Part shown: positions 7,708 through 15,687 of the stretch, in pieces
Layout of the letters: each line of letters begins with the position of its first letter
Position numbering within the stretch: the first letter of the stretch is position 1
Translations under genes and position numbers: made by a program
Origin: Kofleriaceae bacterium
GTDB lineage: Bacteria; Myxococcota_A; Polyangia; Haliangiales; Haliangiaceae
Direction of reading: 5' to 3'
DNA length: 64,000 bases
Assembly: GCA_020633495.1 (NCBI GenBank)
Contig: JACKDR010000007.1
Coordinates: forward strand, 248,001-312,000
Notes under the pieces: generated by a model
Databases searched by the model: none
What the model was told of the DNA's origin: nothing
Seen by the model: only the letters and a program-made list of their open reading frames with translations

Positions 7708-8298
7708 GTGTCGCCGTTCGATCCTGACCGCTTCGCCGATCGCCTCGCCGCGCACCAGCCCACCGACCCGTCCGAGCTGCTGGTGCGCAGCCGCGCCGCC
7801 GTCGCCGCGGTGCTGCGCTTCGACCGCGGCGGCCCCGAGGTCCTGCTGATCGAGCGTGCCGTCCATCCCGGCGATCGCTGGAGCGGCCACGTCTCGATGC
7901 CGGGCGGCCGCCACGATCCCGAGGACGCCGACCTGCTGGCGACCGCGATCCGCGAGACCCGCGAGGAGGTCGGCGTCGACCTGCGCCGCGACACCCGCCT
8001 GCTGGGCCGGCTCGGCGCGACCCGCGCGGTGGCCAAGGGCAAGGTCCTGCCCATGACGATCACGCCGTTCGTCTTCCACCAGCTCGAGCCCCAGCCGGTC
8101 GTGCTCAACCGCGAGGCCACCGAGCACTTCTGGCTGCCGCTCGACCGCGCCGCCCGCGGCGAGCTCGACGCGCCCTACGAGTATCACCTGGGGCCGCTGC
8201 CGATGACGCTGCCGTCGTGGCGGTGGGAGGGCCACACCGTGTGGGGGCTGACCCACCGCATGCTGGGCGGGTTGATCGAGGTCGTCCGCGCCGGGTAG
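7708..8298 (+). CDS. Nudix hydrolase of the CoA pyrophosphatase type
   Basis: The product is 196 residues. The Nudix box is the CoA-pyrophosphatase variant: MPGGRHDPEDADLL then AIRETREEVGVDL, giving the conserved glycines, REtREE metal-binding helix and following Gly. Upstream VLLIERAVHPGDRWSGHVSMPGG matches the NuCoA signature that precedes the box in the NUDT7/NUDT8 and YeaB families. These enzymes split CoA or acyl-CoA into 3',5'-ADP and phosphopantetheine derivatives and so control the CoA pool. The next gene is an ADP-forming acyl-CoA synthetase, which fits a CoA-related theme. The start is GTG at 7708; a closer Met is not available before the conserved domain. Confidence 0.8.
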   Translation: MSPFDPDRFADRLAAHQPTDPSELLVRSRAAVAAVLRFDRGGPEVLLIERAVHPGDRWSGHVSMPGGRHDPEDADLLATAIRETREEVGVDLRRDTRLLGRLGATRAVAKGKVLPMTITPFVFHQLEPQPVVLNREATEHFWLPLDRAARGELDAPYEYHLGPLPMTLPSWRWEGHTVWGLTHRMLGGLIEVVRAG

Positions 8299-8326
8299 GC
8301 CCGGCCAGGCCCGGCCAGGCCGGACC
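8298..8326 (+). repeat. Short tandem repeat after the Nudix gene
   Basis: Two exact copies of GGCCCGGCCA and a third partial copy (GGCCGGACC) lie head to tail starting at the stop codon. Each unit is itself nearly palindromic, so the tract could fold and slow transcription. No function is demonstrated. Confidence 0.4.
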
Positions 8327-8388
8327 GAGCGGAGCCCGACGGCGCGTGCGTGGCGCGCCGCCGCAGGCGTCGCGCGCACGCGTCGCGC

Positions 8389-8394
8389 TATGGT
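8389..8394 (+). promoter_or_regulatory. Putative -10 element six bases before the GTG start at 8401
   Basis: TATGGT is followed by six bases and then the GTG that begins the acyl-CoA synthetase. The spacing places the transcription start at or near the initiation codon, suggesting a leaderless mRNA. Confidence 0.4.
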
Positions 8395-8400
8395 CCGCCG

Positions 8401-10551
8401 GTGGCCCCCGCCGATCCTGCCGACCCCGTCGCCCCCGCCCTCGCCCCCGCCCCCGCCCCCGGCTCGCTCGACGCCCTGCTGAGGCCGCGCACCGTCGCGG
8501 TGGTCGGCGCGTCGCGGACGCGCGGCACGATCGGCGCCGAGCTGTTCCACAACCTGCTCGTCCACGGCTTCGCCGGCGCGGTCTACCCGGTCAACCCCGG
8601 CGCGCGCGTGGTCCAGGCCGTGCGCGCGTACCCGACGGTGTGCGACGTCCCGGAGCCGGTCGATCTCGCGGTGATCGTGGTGCCGGCGGCGCGGGTGCTC
8701 GCGGTCGTCGACGACTGCGTCGCCGCCAAGGTCGGCGCGATCCTGGTGATCAGCGCCGGCTTCGCCGAGACCGGCGCCGAGGGGCGGGCGCTGCAGGACG
8801 CGGTGCTGGCGCGGGTCCGCGGCGCCGGCATCCGCATGGTCGGGCCCAACTGCCTCGGCCTGCTCAACGCCGATCCCGAGGTCGCGCTCGACGCCACGTT
8901 CGCGCCGACGTGGCCGCCGCACGGCGGCGTCGCGTTCTCGTCGCAGTCGGGCGCGGTCGGCCTGGCGATCCTCGACTACGCCCGCGAGCTCGGCATCGGC
9001 GTCCACCACTTCGTGTCGATCGGCAACAAGGCCGACGTCTCGGGCAACGACCTGATCTCGTACTGGGGCGCCGACGACGCGGTCAAGGTGATCCTCCTGT
9101 ACCTGGAGAGCTTCGGCAACCCGACCCGCTTCATGCAGATCGCCGGCGACGTGTCGCGGCGCAAGCCGATCGTCGCGGTCAAGAGCGGGCGCACCGCCGC
9201 CGGCGCGCGCGCCGCCAGCTCGCACACCGGGTCGCTGGCCGGCTCGGAGGTCGCGGTCGACGCGCTGATCGCGCAGACCGGCGTGATCCGGACCGACACG
9301 ATCGAGGAGCTGTTCGACGCCGCGATGCTGCTGGCCAACCAGCCGGTGCCGCGCGGCCACCGGGTCGCGATCCTCACCAACGCGGGCGGCCCCGGCATCA
9401 TGGCCACCGACGCGTGCGAGAGCCGCGGCCTGGTCCTGCCCGAGCTCGGCGCCGCGACGGTCGCGGCGCTGCGCGAGTTCCTGCCCGCCGAGGCCTCGGT
9501 CAAGAACCCGGTCGACATGATCGCGAGCGCGACGCCGGCGGCGTACGAGCGGGCGCTGCCGCTCTTGCTCGCCGACGACGCCGTCGACGCGGTGCTGGTG
9601 CTGTTCGTGCCGCCGGTCGGCACGCTCGCCGCCGACGTCGCCGCCGCGATCCGCCGCGGCGGCGCCGGCGCGGCCAAGCCGGTCTTGACCTGCTTCATGG
9701 GCATGCACGGGGTGCCGGCGGCGCTGTCGTCGCTGCGCGAGGGCCGGTTCCCGTCGTACGCGTTCCCCGAGGCCGCGGCGATCGCGCTGGCCCGGGTCGC
9801 GCGCTACGGCCAGTGGCTGGCCCGCGGCGTCGGCACCCGCCCGGCGCTCGCGGTCGATCCGGCGCGGGCCCGCGCCGCGATCGCCGGGCATCGCGGCTGG
9901 CTGCCGCCCGAGGCGGTGCGCGAGGTGCTCGCCGCCTACGGGGTCGCGGCCGCGGCCAGCGTCACCGCGGCCGACGTCGACGCCGCGGTGGCGGCGGCGC
10001 GCGCGGTCGGCTACCCGGTCGCGATCAAGCTGGCGTCGGCGACGATCACCCACAAGAGCGACGTCGGCGGCGTCGTGCTCGACGTCGACGACGACGACCG
10101 CGTGCGCGCGGCGTGGGCCGGCATGGGCGACGCGCTCGACGGGCTCGGCCGGCGCGCCGAGATGGACGGCGTCGTGGTCCAGCCGATGATCCCGCGCGGC
10201 GTCGAGACCTTCGTCGGCGCGACCCGCGGCGCCGGGTTCCCGCCGCTGATCGGCTTCGGCACCGGCGGCACCGCGGTCGAGCTGTGGAAGGACGTCGTCT
10301 TCCGGCTGCACCCGCTGACCGATCTCGACGCCGCCGAGATGCTCGACGGCATCCGCGGCCGCGCCCTGCTCGACGGCTTCCGCGGCGCGCCCGCCGCCGA
10401 CCGCGCGGCGCTGGTCGACGCGCTCCTGCGGATCGATCGCCTGGTCGGCGACGTCCCCGAGATCGTCGAGCTCGATCTCAACCCGCTGGTGGCGCGGCCG
10501 CCGGGCGGCGGGGTGATCGTCGTCGACGCGCGGATCCGGGTCGAGGCCTGA
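8401..10551 (+). CDS. Acyl-CoA synthetase (ADP-forming)/acetate-CoA ligase family protein
   Basis: From GTG 8401 the product is 716 residues. Order of domains: CoA-binding Rossmann domain at ~20-150 (RTVAVVGASRTRGTIG), succinyl-CoA-synthetase-like flavodoxin domains to ~480 with the conserved SSHTGSLAGSE loop that carries the phosphorylatable region, and a C-terminal ATP-grasp domain at ~490-715 (KLASATITHKSDVGGV, LDLNPLV). This is the fused alpha-beta layout of ADP-forming acetyl/acyl-CoA synthetases, which interconvert acyl-CoA, ADP and Pi with acid, CoA and ATP. No GNAT acetyltransferase domain is present, unlike Pat-type lysine acyltransferases. The start at 8401 is chosen because the preceding 17 codons are Arg/Ala-rich spacer and a -10 hexamer sits six bases ahead. 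Confidence 0.85.
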   Translation: MAPADPADPVAPALAPAPAPGSLDALLRPRTVAVVGASRTRGTIGAELFHNLLVHGFAGAVYPVNPGARVVQAVRAYPTVCDVPEPVDLAVIVVPAARVLAVVDDCVAAKVGAILVISAGFAETGAEGRALQDAVLARVRGAGIRMVGPNCLGLLNADPEVALDATFAPTWPPHGGVAFSSQSGAVGLAILDYARELGIGVHHFVSIGNKADVSGNDLISYWGADDAVKVILLYLESFGNPTRFMQIAGDVSRRKPIVAVKSGRTAAGARAASSHTGSLAGSEVAVDALIAQTGVIRTDTIEELFDAAMLLANQPVPRGHRVAILTNAGGPGIMATDACESRGLVLPELGAATVAALREFLPAEASVKNPVDMIASATPAAYERALPLLLADDAVDAVLVLFVPPVGTLAADVAAAIRRGGAGAAKPVLTCFMGMHGVPAALSSLREGRFPSYAFPEAAAIALARVARYGQWLARGVGTRPALAVDPARARAAIAGHRGWLPPEAVREVLAAYGVAAAASVTAADVDAAVAAARAVGYPVAIKLASATITHKSDVGGVVLDVDDDDRVRAAWAGMGDALDGLGRRAEMDGVVVQPMIPRGVETFVGATRGAGFPPLIGFGTGGTAVELWKDVVFRLHPLTDLDAAEMLDGIRGRALLDGFRGAPAADRAALVDALLRIDRLVGDVPEIVELDLNPLVARPPGGGVIVVDARIRVEA

Positions 10552-10573
10552 CGGCGCCGCGGGCGGCGCGCGC

Positions 10574-12118
10574 TCAGCCGGCGCGGCCGGCGGCGAGCGC
10601 GAGCATCTCCTGCACCGCGGTGCCGACGATCTGGAACCGCGACGCCAGGGGCGGGGCGGCGCCGCCGAGCGCGCGCAGGCGGGCGCCCAGCGCCTCGTGG
10701 AGGCGGGCGTGGACGCCGGTCCACTGCTGCTCGACGTCGTGCTCGGCGGCGGCGAGCTCGATGCCGCGCTCGTCGATCGCGTCGACCTCGCGGCGGACCT
10801 CGTCGGCGAGGTCCTTGACCCGGGTCTCGAGCTGGCTGATCTGGTAGTCGAGGTCCCGGTGGAGCTCCTCGGGCGTGCGGCCGCGGTCGTAGCGCAGCTC
10901 GGCGATCGCGAAGCGCAGCGAGCCCTCCCGCTCGCGCGCGCCCTGCAGGGTCTTGGCCTGGCGCGCCTCGAGCGCGAGCCGCTCGCCGGCGATCCGCGCC
11001 CGGTCGTCGCGCGCCGCGGTGACCATCGCGAGCGCGATCGCCAGGCCCTCGTCGCCGGGGTGCTGGGCCTGGGTCTGCTGCGCCAGCTCGACCAGCGCGC
11101 CGAAGATCTCGTCGCGGATCTCGTCGGTGTGAGCCGACGCGGTGTCGGCGTACGCCATCTGGCGCGGCGCGCGGGCGCGATCGCCGAGCGTGATCTCCTC
11201 GTGGATCTCGACCCGGCCGTCCCAGCTCGGCGACGCCTGGGTCACGACCGCGCCGGAGCGGTGGTAGGCGCGCTTGCGCGAGAAGCCGGGGACCTGCTCG
11301 AGCGCGGCGCACAGCTGCTTGCCGGACTGGACGCGGTGGGCGGGATCCTTGGCCAGCAGCTGCTCGATCAGCGTGTCGAGCAGCGGCGGCACGCCGGGCA
11401 CGTTGCGCCCCGGCGGCATCGGGGTCTGGGTCATCTGCGCCGCCATGACCAGCGGCCGCGGCCCGGTGAACGGCGGCTTGCCGGTGAGCAGCTCGCACGC
11501 GATGCAGCCGATCGCGTAGAGGTCGCTGCGCGGATCGTCGCCGGCCTCGCCGAGGCGCTCCGGCGCCATGTACTCGGGGGTGCCGAACAGCTCGCCGCGC
11601 AGCGTCAGCTCGTCGCCGCCGCCCGGCTGCAGCACCTTGGCGAGGCCGAAGTCGAGCACCTTGACGACGTCGTGGTGGCCGTGCTCCTCGACCAGCACCA
11701 TGTTGCCGGGCTTGAGGTCGCGGTGGACGACCCCGTGCGAGTGGGCGTGGTCGATCGCCGCGGCCATCTGGTGCAGCAGCAGCAGCGCCCGCGGCACCTC
11801 GAAGCGGCCCTCGCGGCGCAGCGTCGCGTCGAGGAGCTCGCCGGCGGCCAGCTCCATGGTCAGGTACAGGCGGCCGTCGGGGAGCTGCCCGAAGTCGTAG
11901 ATGCCGATGATGTTGGGGTGGCGGAGCCGGTTGATGGCCCGGGCCTCGCGCCGGAACCGCGACGCCAGGCGGGCGTCGGCCGCCATCTCGGGGCGCAGCA
12001 CCTTGATGGCCTCGCGCCGCCCGATGTGGATGTGCTCGACCAGGTAGACCTCGCCCATCGCGCCGGCGCCGATCCGCTCCACCACGCGGTAGGTGTCGTC
12101 GAGGACCTCCCCGATCAT
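10574..12118 (-). CDS. Cytosolic Hanks-type Ser/Thr protein kinase with coiled-coil tail
   Basis: The product is 514 residues. Residues ~10-275 are a complete kinase domain: glycine loop IGAGAMGEVY, Lys39 in EAIKV, catalytic HRDLKPGN with Asp134, LDFGLAK with Asp156, and GTPEYMAPE. The rest is largely helical, with a Glu/Arg/Ala-rich coiled coil near 340-470 and no membrane segment, so the kinase is soluble, unlike PknB-type receptor kinases. It probably phosphorylates Ser/Thr targets in a regulatory cascade; partners are unknown. It converges with the acyl-CoA synthetase gene and is divergent from the hybrid histidine kinase. A TATCAT hexamer lies seven bases before the ATG, consistent with leaderless expression. 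Confidence 0.9.
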   Translation of the reverse strand: MIGEVLDDTYRVVERIGAGAMGEVYLVEHIHIGRREAIKVLRPEMAADARLASRFRREARAINRLRHPNIIGIYDFGQLPDGRLYLTMELAAGELLDATLRREGRFEVPRALLLLHQMAAAIDHAHSHGVVHRDLKPGNMVLVEEHGHHDVVKVLDFGLAKVLQPGGGDELTLRGELFGTPEYMAPERLGEAGDDPRSDLYAIGCIACELLTGKPPFTGPRPLVMAAQMTQTPMPPGRNVPGVPPLLDTLIEQLLAKDPAHRVQSGKQLCAALEQVPGFSRKRAYHRSGAVVTQASPSWDGRVEIHEEITLGDRARAPRQMAYADTASAHTDEIRDEIFGALVELAQQTQAQHPGDEGLAIALAMVTAARDDRARIAGERLALEARQAKTLQGAREREGSLRFAIAELRYDRGRTPEELHRDLDYQISQLETRVKDLADEVRREVDAIDERGIELAAAEHDVEQQWTGVHARLHEALGARLRALGGAAPPLASRFQIVGTAVQEMLALAAGRAG

Positions 12119-12125
12119 CCCGGCG

Positions 12126-12131
12126 ATGATA
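12126..12131 (-). promoter_or_regulatory. Putative -10 element seven bases before the kinase ATG at 12118
   Basis: On the minus strand TATCAT is followed by seven bases and the ATG. It matches the -10 consensus at five of six positions, and its distance implies a transcript starting close to the start codon. Confidence 0.45.
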
Positions 12132-12216
12132 CGCCGCCCGGGCCGGGGCCGTCACGAGCGGGGGGGCACGGATCCCTTGTCGCCGGCCCGCCGGGCGAGC
12201 TACCGTCGGCGGGTCG

Positions 12217-14469
12217 ATGACGTCGGTCGTCACGGAGGGCCTGTACCTGGGTCTCCTCGATGCCGCGCCTGACGCCATGATCCTGGTCGAAGAGGGCGGC
12301 CAGATCGTGTTCGTCAACGCGTCGGCCGAGGCGATGTTCGGCTATGCGCGCGCAGAGCTGGTGGGGGCGCCGCTGGCGACGCTGGTGCCGGAGCGGCTGC
12401 GCGCCGCCCACGACGTCGACCTCGCCGGCTACTTCGCGGCGCCGCGGACCCGGGCCATGGCCGAGGGCGCGGCGCTGGTGGCGCGTCACCGCGACGGCCG
12501 GGAGATCCCGGTCGAGGTCGCGCTCAGCCCGGCCCGGGGCGGTGACCGCCCGCTGGTGATCGCGGCGATCCGCGACGTCACCGAGCGCCGGCGCGTGCTC
12601 GACGAGCTCGCCCGGAGCCAGCGCCAGCTGGCCGCGGCCACCAGCCTGGCGTCGCTGGGCTACTGGGAGCTCGACGTCGCCACCGATCGGCGGACCTACT
12701 CGCCGGAGATGCTGGCGCTGCTCGGCCGCGACGCCGCGCACGTCGACAGCCCGGCGTTCTACGACGACCTCCACCCCGACGACCGGGCCGTGGTGGCCGC
12801 GGCGTCGCAGCGGGCGCGAGCCGACGGCACCGGCTACCGCCTCGAGCTGCGGCTGCGCCGTGGCGACGGCGCGTGGCGGTGGATCGAGACCGCGGTCGAG
12901 GCCCGGCGCGGACCCGACGGCCGCGTCACCCACCTGCTCGGCATCGCCAAGGACATCACCGAGCGGCGGCGCGCCCTCGACGACGCGGTCGAGGCCCGCG
13001 CCAACCTCGAGGCCGTCCTCGGCGCCGCGCCCGACTTCATCGTGCTGGTCGATCGCGACGGCATGATCCGGTTCATCAACAAGACGCTGCCCGACCTGTC
13101 GCACGACCAGGTCGTGGGCCGGTCGTGGCGCGACTTCATGCCGCCCGACCAGCAGGCGCGTCTCGCCGTCGCGATCGACCACGCGCTGGCCGCCGGCGAG
13201 ACCACGACGCTCGAGGTCACCGGCGCCGGCGTCGCCGGGCCCCGCACCGCCTACCACACCCACGTCGGGCCGGTGCGGCGCGGCGGCGAGGTCGTCGGCG
13301 CCGTGCTGCTGTCGCGCGACGTCACCGAGCGCAAGGAGACCGAGGCCCAGCTGATCGCCGCCGATCGCATGGCCGCGGTCGGCGCGCTGTCGGCCGGCGT
13401 CGCCCACGAGATCAACAACCCGCTCGCGGCGGTCGTCGCCGGCCTCGACCTGGCGCTGCGCCACCTCGCCGATCCGGCGTCGCACTCGATGTCGACGATC
13501 CGGGCCGAGGTCCGCGACGCCCGCGCCGCGGCCTGGCGGATCCGCGACATCGTCCGCGACCTGCGCGTGTTCTCGCGCGCCGAGGACGAGGAGCGCGGCC
13601 CGGTCGAGCTGCGCGAGGTCCTGGAGTCGACGCTGCGCATGGCGCGCAACGAGATCCGCCACCGCGCGCGGCTGCACACCGACTACCAGCCGGTGCCGCC
13701 GGTGATCGCCACCGAGTCGCGGCTCGGCCAGGTCTTCCTCAACCTGGTCATCAACGCGGCCCAGGCGCTCCCCGAGGGCCACGCCGACGCCCACGAGATC
13801 CGGGTCGCGACCCGGCTCGACGACGACGGCCGCGTCGTCGTCGAGATCGCCGACACCGGGTCGGGGATGACGGCCGAGACCATCGACCGGATGTTCACGC
13901 CGTTCTTCACGACCAAGCCGGCGGGCCAGGGCACCGGCCTGGGCCTGGCGATCTGCCAGCGCATCGTCACCGGCCTCGGAGGCGAGATCACGGTCACCAG
14001 CGAGGTCGGCAAGGGTAGCGTCTTCCGGGTCCACCTGCCGGCGGCCGAGGCGCCGGCGCCGGCGGCCGTGGCGGCGCGGTCGCGGGTGGTGCCGGCGGCG
14101 GCGCGGCGCGGCCGGGTGCTGGTGGTCGACGACGAGCCCATCGTCGGGCGCGCGGTGCGGCGGCTGATCGCCGGCCACCACGACGTCGTGGTCGTGACCA
14201 GCGCGGCCGACGCGCTGCTCCGGCTGGCCGCCGACGACCGCTTCGACGCGGTGCTGTGCGACCTGATGATGCCGGACATGACCGGCATGGAGCTGTTCGC
14301 CGAGGTCCAGCAGCGGCTGCCGGCCTACACCGAGCGCTTCGTGTTCATGACCGGCGGCCCGTTCACGCCGATGGCGCGCGAGTTCCTCGACACGCTCGGC
14401 AAGCCGTGCCTCGACAAGCCGTTCGACGCGATCGAGCTGCTCGACGCGCTGTCGATGCGGATCGGCTGA
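12217..14469 (+). CDS. Triple-PAS hybrid histidine kinase with C-terminal receiver
   Basis: The product is 750 residues. Three PAS domains span roughly 10-125, 135-255 and 260-375; the second and third end in typical PAC segments (AKDITERRR, SRDVTERKE). The HisKA helix carries SAGVAHEINNP with His397 as phosphoacceptor, and HATPase_c follows with LVINAAQ, DTGSGM and GTGLGLAIC boxes. A receiver at ~635-750 has Asp682 in LCDLMMPDM. There is no membrane segment, so it is a cytoplasmic sensor, probably of redox, light or small molecules via PAS. The HEINNP box is typical of NtrB-like HPK4 kinases. No partner regulator is adjacent; phosphate may pass through its own receiver. TACCGT lies 10 bases before the ATG. 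Confidence 0.9.
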   Translation: MTSVVTEGLYLGLLDAAPDAMILVEEGGQIVFVNASAEAMFGYARAELVGAPLATLVPERLRAAHDVDLAGYFAAPRTRAMAEGAALVARHRDGREIPVEVALSPARGGDRPLVIAAIRDVTERRRVLDELARSQRQLAAATSLASLGYWELDVATDRRTYSPEMLALLGRDAAHVDSPAFYDDLHPDDRAVVAAASQRARADGTGYRLELRLRRGDGAWRWIETAVEARRGPDGRVTHLLGIAKDITERRRALDDAVEARANLEAVLGAAPDFIVLVDRDGMIRFINKTLPDLSHDQVVGRSWRDFMPPDQQARLAVAIDHALAAGETTTLEVTGAGVAGPRTAYHTHVGPVRRGGEVVGAVLLSRDVTERKETEAQLIAADRMAAVGALSAGVAHEINNPLAAVVAGLDLALRHLADPASHSMSTIRAEVRDARAAAWRIRDIVRDLRVFSRAEDEERGPVELREVLESTLRMARNEIRHRARLHTDYQPVPPVIATESRLGQVFLNLVINAAQALPEGHADAHEIRVATRLDDDGRVVVEIADTGSGMTAETIDRMFTPFFTTKPAGQGTGLGLAICQRIVTGLGGEITVTSEVGKGSVFRVHLPAAEAPAPAAVAARSRVVPAAARRGRVLVVDDEPIVGRAVRRLIAGHHDVVVVTSAADALLRLAADDRFDAVLCDLMMPDMTGMELFAEVQQRLPAYTERFVFMTGGPFTPMAREFLDTLGKPCLDKPFDAIELLDALSMRIG

Positions 14470-14505
14470 CCGGGGGCCGGCGCCGCGTGGGCGCCGTGCC
14501 CGCCA

Positions 14506-15612
14506 TCAGCGCGGCGCGTCGGCGAGGACGCGGCCGCGGAAGCGGACCGGGGTCGACGGGGTGGTGTCGTGGGCGTCGCGCAGCAGCAGGTCGAGGGCCA
14601 GCTCGTCGCCGGCGAGGTCGCGGTCGGTGCCGGCGGTGAGCGGCACCAGCAGGTCGGTGACGACGCGGCCGCCGGCGGGGACGCGGCCGACGTAGACGAT
14701 GCGGCCGTCGAGCTCCGGCGAGGTCGCCGAGACGATCGCGCGCACGCCCCAGGCGTCGCCGGGGCCGTCGTTGTCGAGCGTGAGCCGGATCCGCAGCACC
14801 GGGTGGTCGTCGAGGGTCAGCCGCGCCACCGCGACCGGCGCGGCGGCCAGGCGCGGCACCTTGCGCAGGGTCTCGACCCGGGCGTCGACGCCGGCGCCGG
14901 CGAGGAAGGCGTCGCGGGCGCCGGCCAGGGCGCTGGCCGCGATCACGCCGTCGAGGGTGACCGCGCCGGCGTCGCCGTCGAGCTCGGCGTGGAGATCGAG
15001 CGCCGACGGCGCCGCCGCGAACGCGTCGACGAACGTGAACGGCGACACCTCGAACCGGCCGTCGGCGTCGACGTCGCCGGCGGCGATCTGGCCGGCGCCG
15101 GCGTGGACGACCGCGTGGCGCGCGGCCACCGGGCGGTCGCCGCACGGCACCTCGGTGGCGCCGGTGCGCAGGGTCGAGGTGCCCTGCGGCACGTCCTCGT
15201 CGCCGGTGCCGCGCCACGGCCCGATCGCCAGCGGCAGCCCGACCACGACGCCGCCGGCGCCCAGCCAGGTCCAGCCCGAGCCGCCGGCGTCGCCCGAGGT
15301 CAGGCCGCTGACCGCCGCCACCGCGCCGGCGGCGGTGACGACGACGCCGACCACGAAGGCGGCGAGGTTGGGCTCGGTGCGGACGGTGTCGTAGGCCTCG
15401 ACCTCGACCAGCCGGTCGGCCGGGCAGCTCAGCGGGGTGACGAACCGCAGGTAGCCGTCGTCGCCGAGCACGATCGTCGCGGGCAGGGCGCGGGGCGCGC
15501 CGTCGGTGCGCTCGACCCGGGCCTGGCCGGGCCGGGTGGTCGCGACCCGCGACTGGACGTGGCAGCCGGCGGCCGCGATCCCGGCGATCGCGGCGAGGGC
15601 GGGGCGAGGCAT
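14506..15612 (-). CDS. Lipoprotein of unknown function
   Basis: The product is 368 residues, beginning with a short signal and lipobox AAAGC (Cys17). After the anchor comes a domain beginning VLGDDGYLRFVTPLSC, then two glycine/alanine-rich hydrophobic stretches at about 78-125 that may be membrane-embedded hairpins, and a C-terminal half rich in beta strands. I do not recognise a named family; the layout of lipobox, GGVVVGLPLAIGPW hydrophobic segment and C-terminal sandwich-like part suggests an envelope protein. The ATG at 15612 is chosen because signal and lipobox begin there; much longer upstream frames are shadows of the opposite-strand gene. A TACCCT hexamer lies seven bases upstream. 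Confidence 0.65.
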   Translation of the reverse strand: MPRPALAAIAGIAAAGCHVQSRVATTRPGQARVERTDGAPRALPATIVLGDDGYLRFVTPLSCPADRLVEVEAYDTVRTEPNLAAFVVGVVVTAAGAVAAVSGLTSGDAGGSGWTWLGAGGVVVGLPLAIGPWRGTGDEDVPQGTSTLRTGATEVPCGDRPVAARHAVVHAGAGQIAAGDVDADGRFEVSPFTFVDAFAAAPSALDLHAELDGDAGAVTLDGVIAASALAGARDAFLAGAGVDARVETLRKVPRLAAAPVAVARLTLDDHPVLRIRLTLDNDGPGDAWGVRAIVSATSPELDGRIVYVGRVPAGGRVVTDLLVPLTAGTDRDLAGDELALDLLLRDAHDTTPSTPVRFRGRVLADAPR

Positions 15613-15619
15613 CGTCGCC

Positions 15620-15625
15620 AGGGTA
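15620..15625 (-). promoter_or_regulatory. Putative -10 element seven bases before the lipoprotein ATG at 15612
   Basis: Minus-strand TACCCT followed by seven bases and ATG repeats the short-leader spacing seen at other promoters in this window. Confidence 0.35.
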
Positions 15626-15687
15626 TCAGGCTCGACGCGGGTCGTGCTGGCGGTGGCGGCGATCGGGGCAGTAAGCTGCGCCCACGT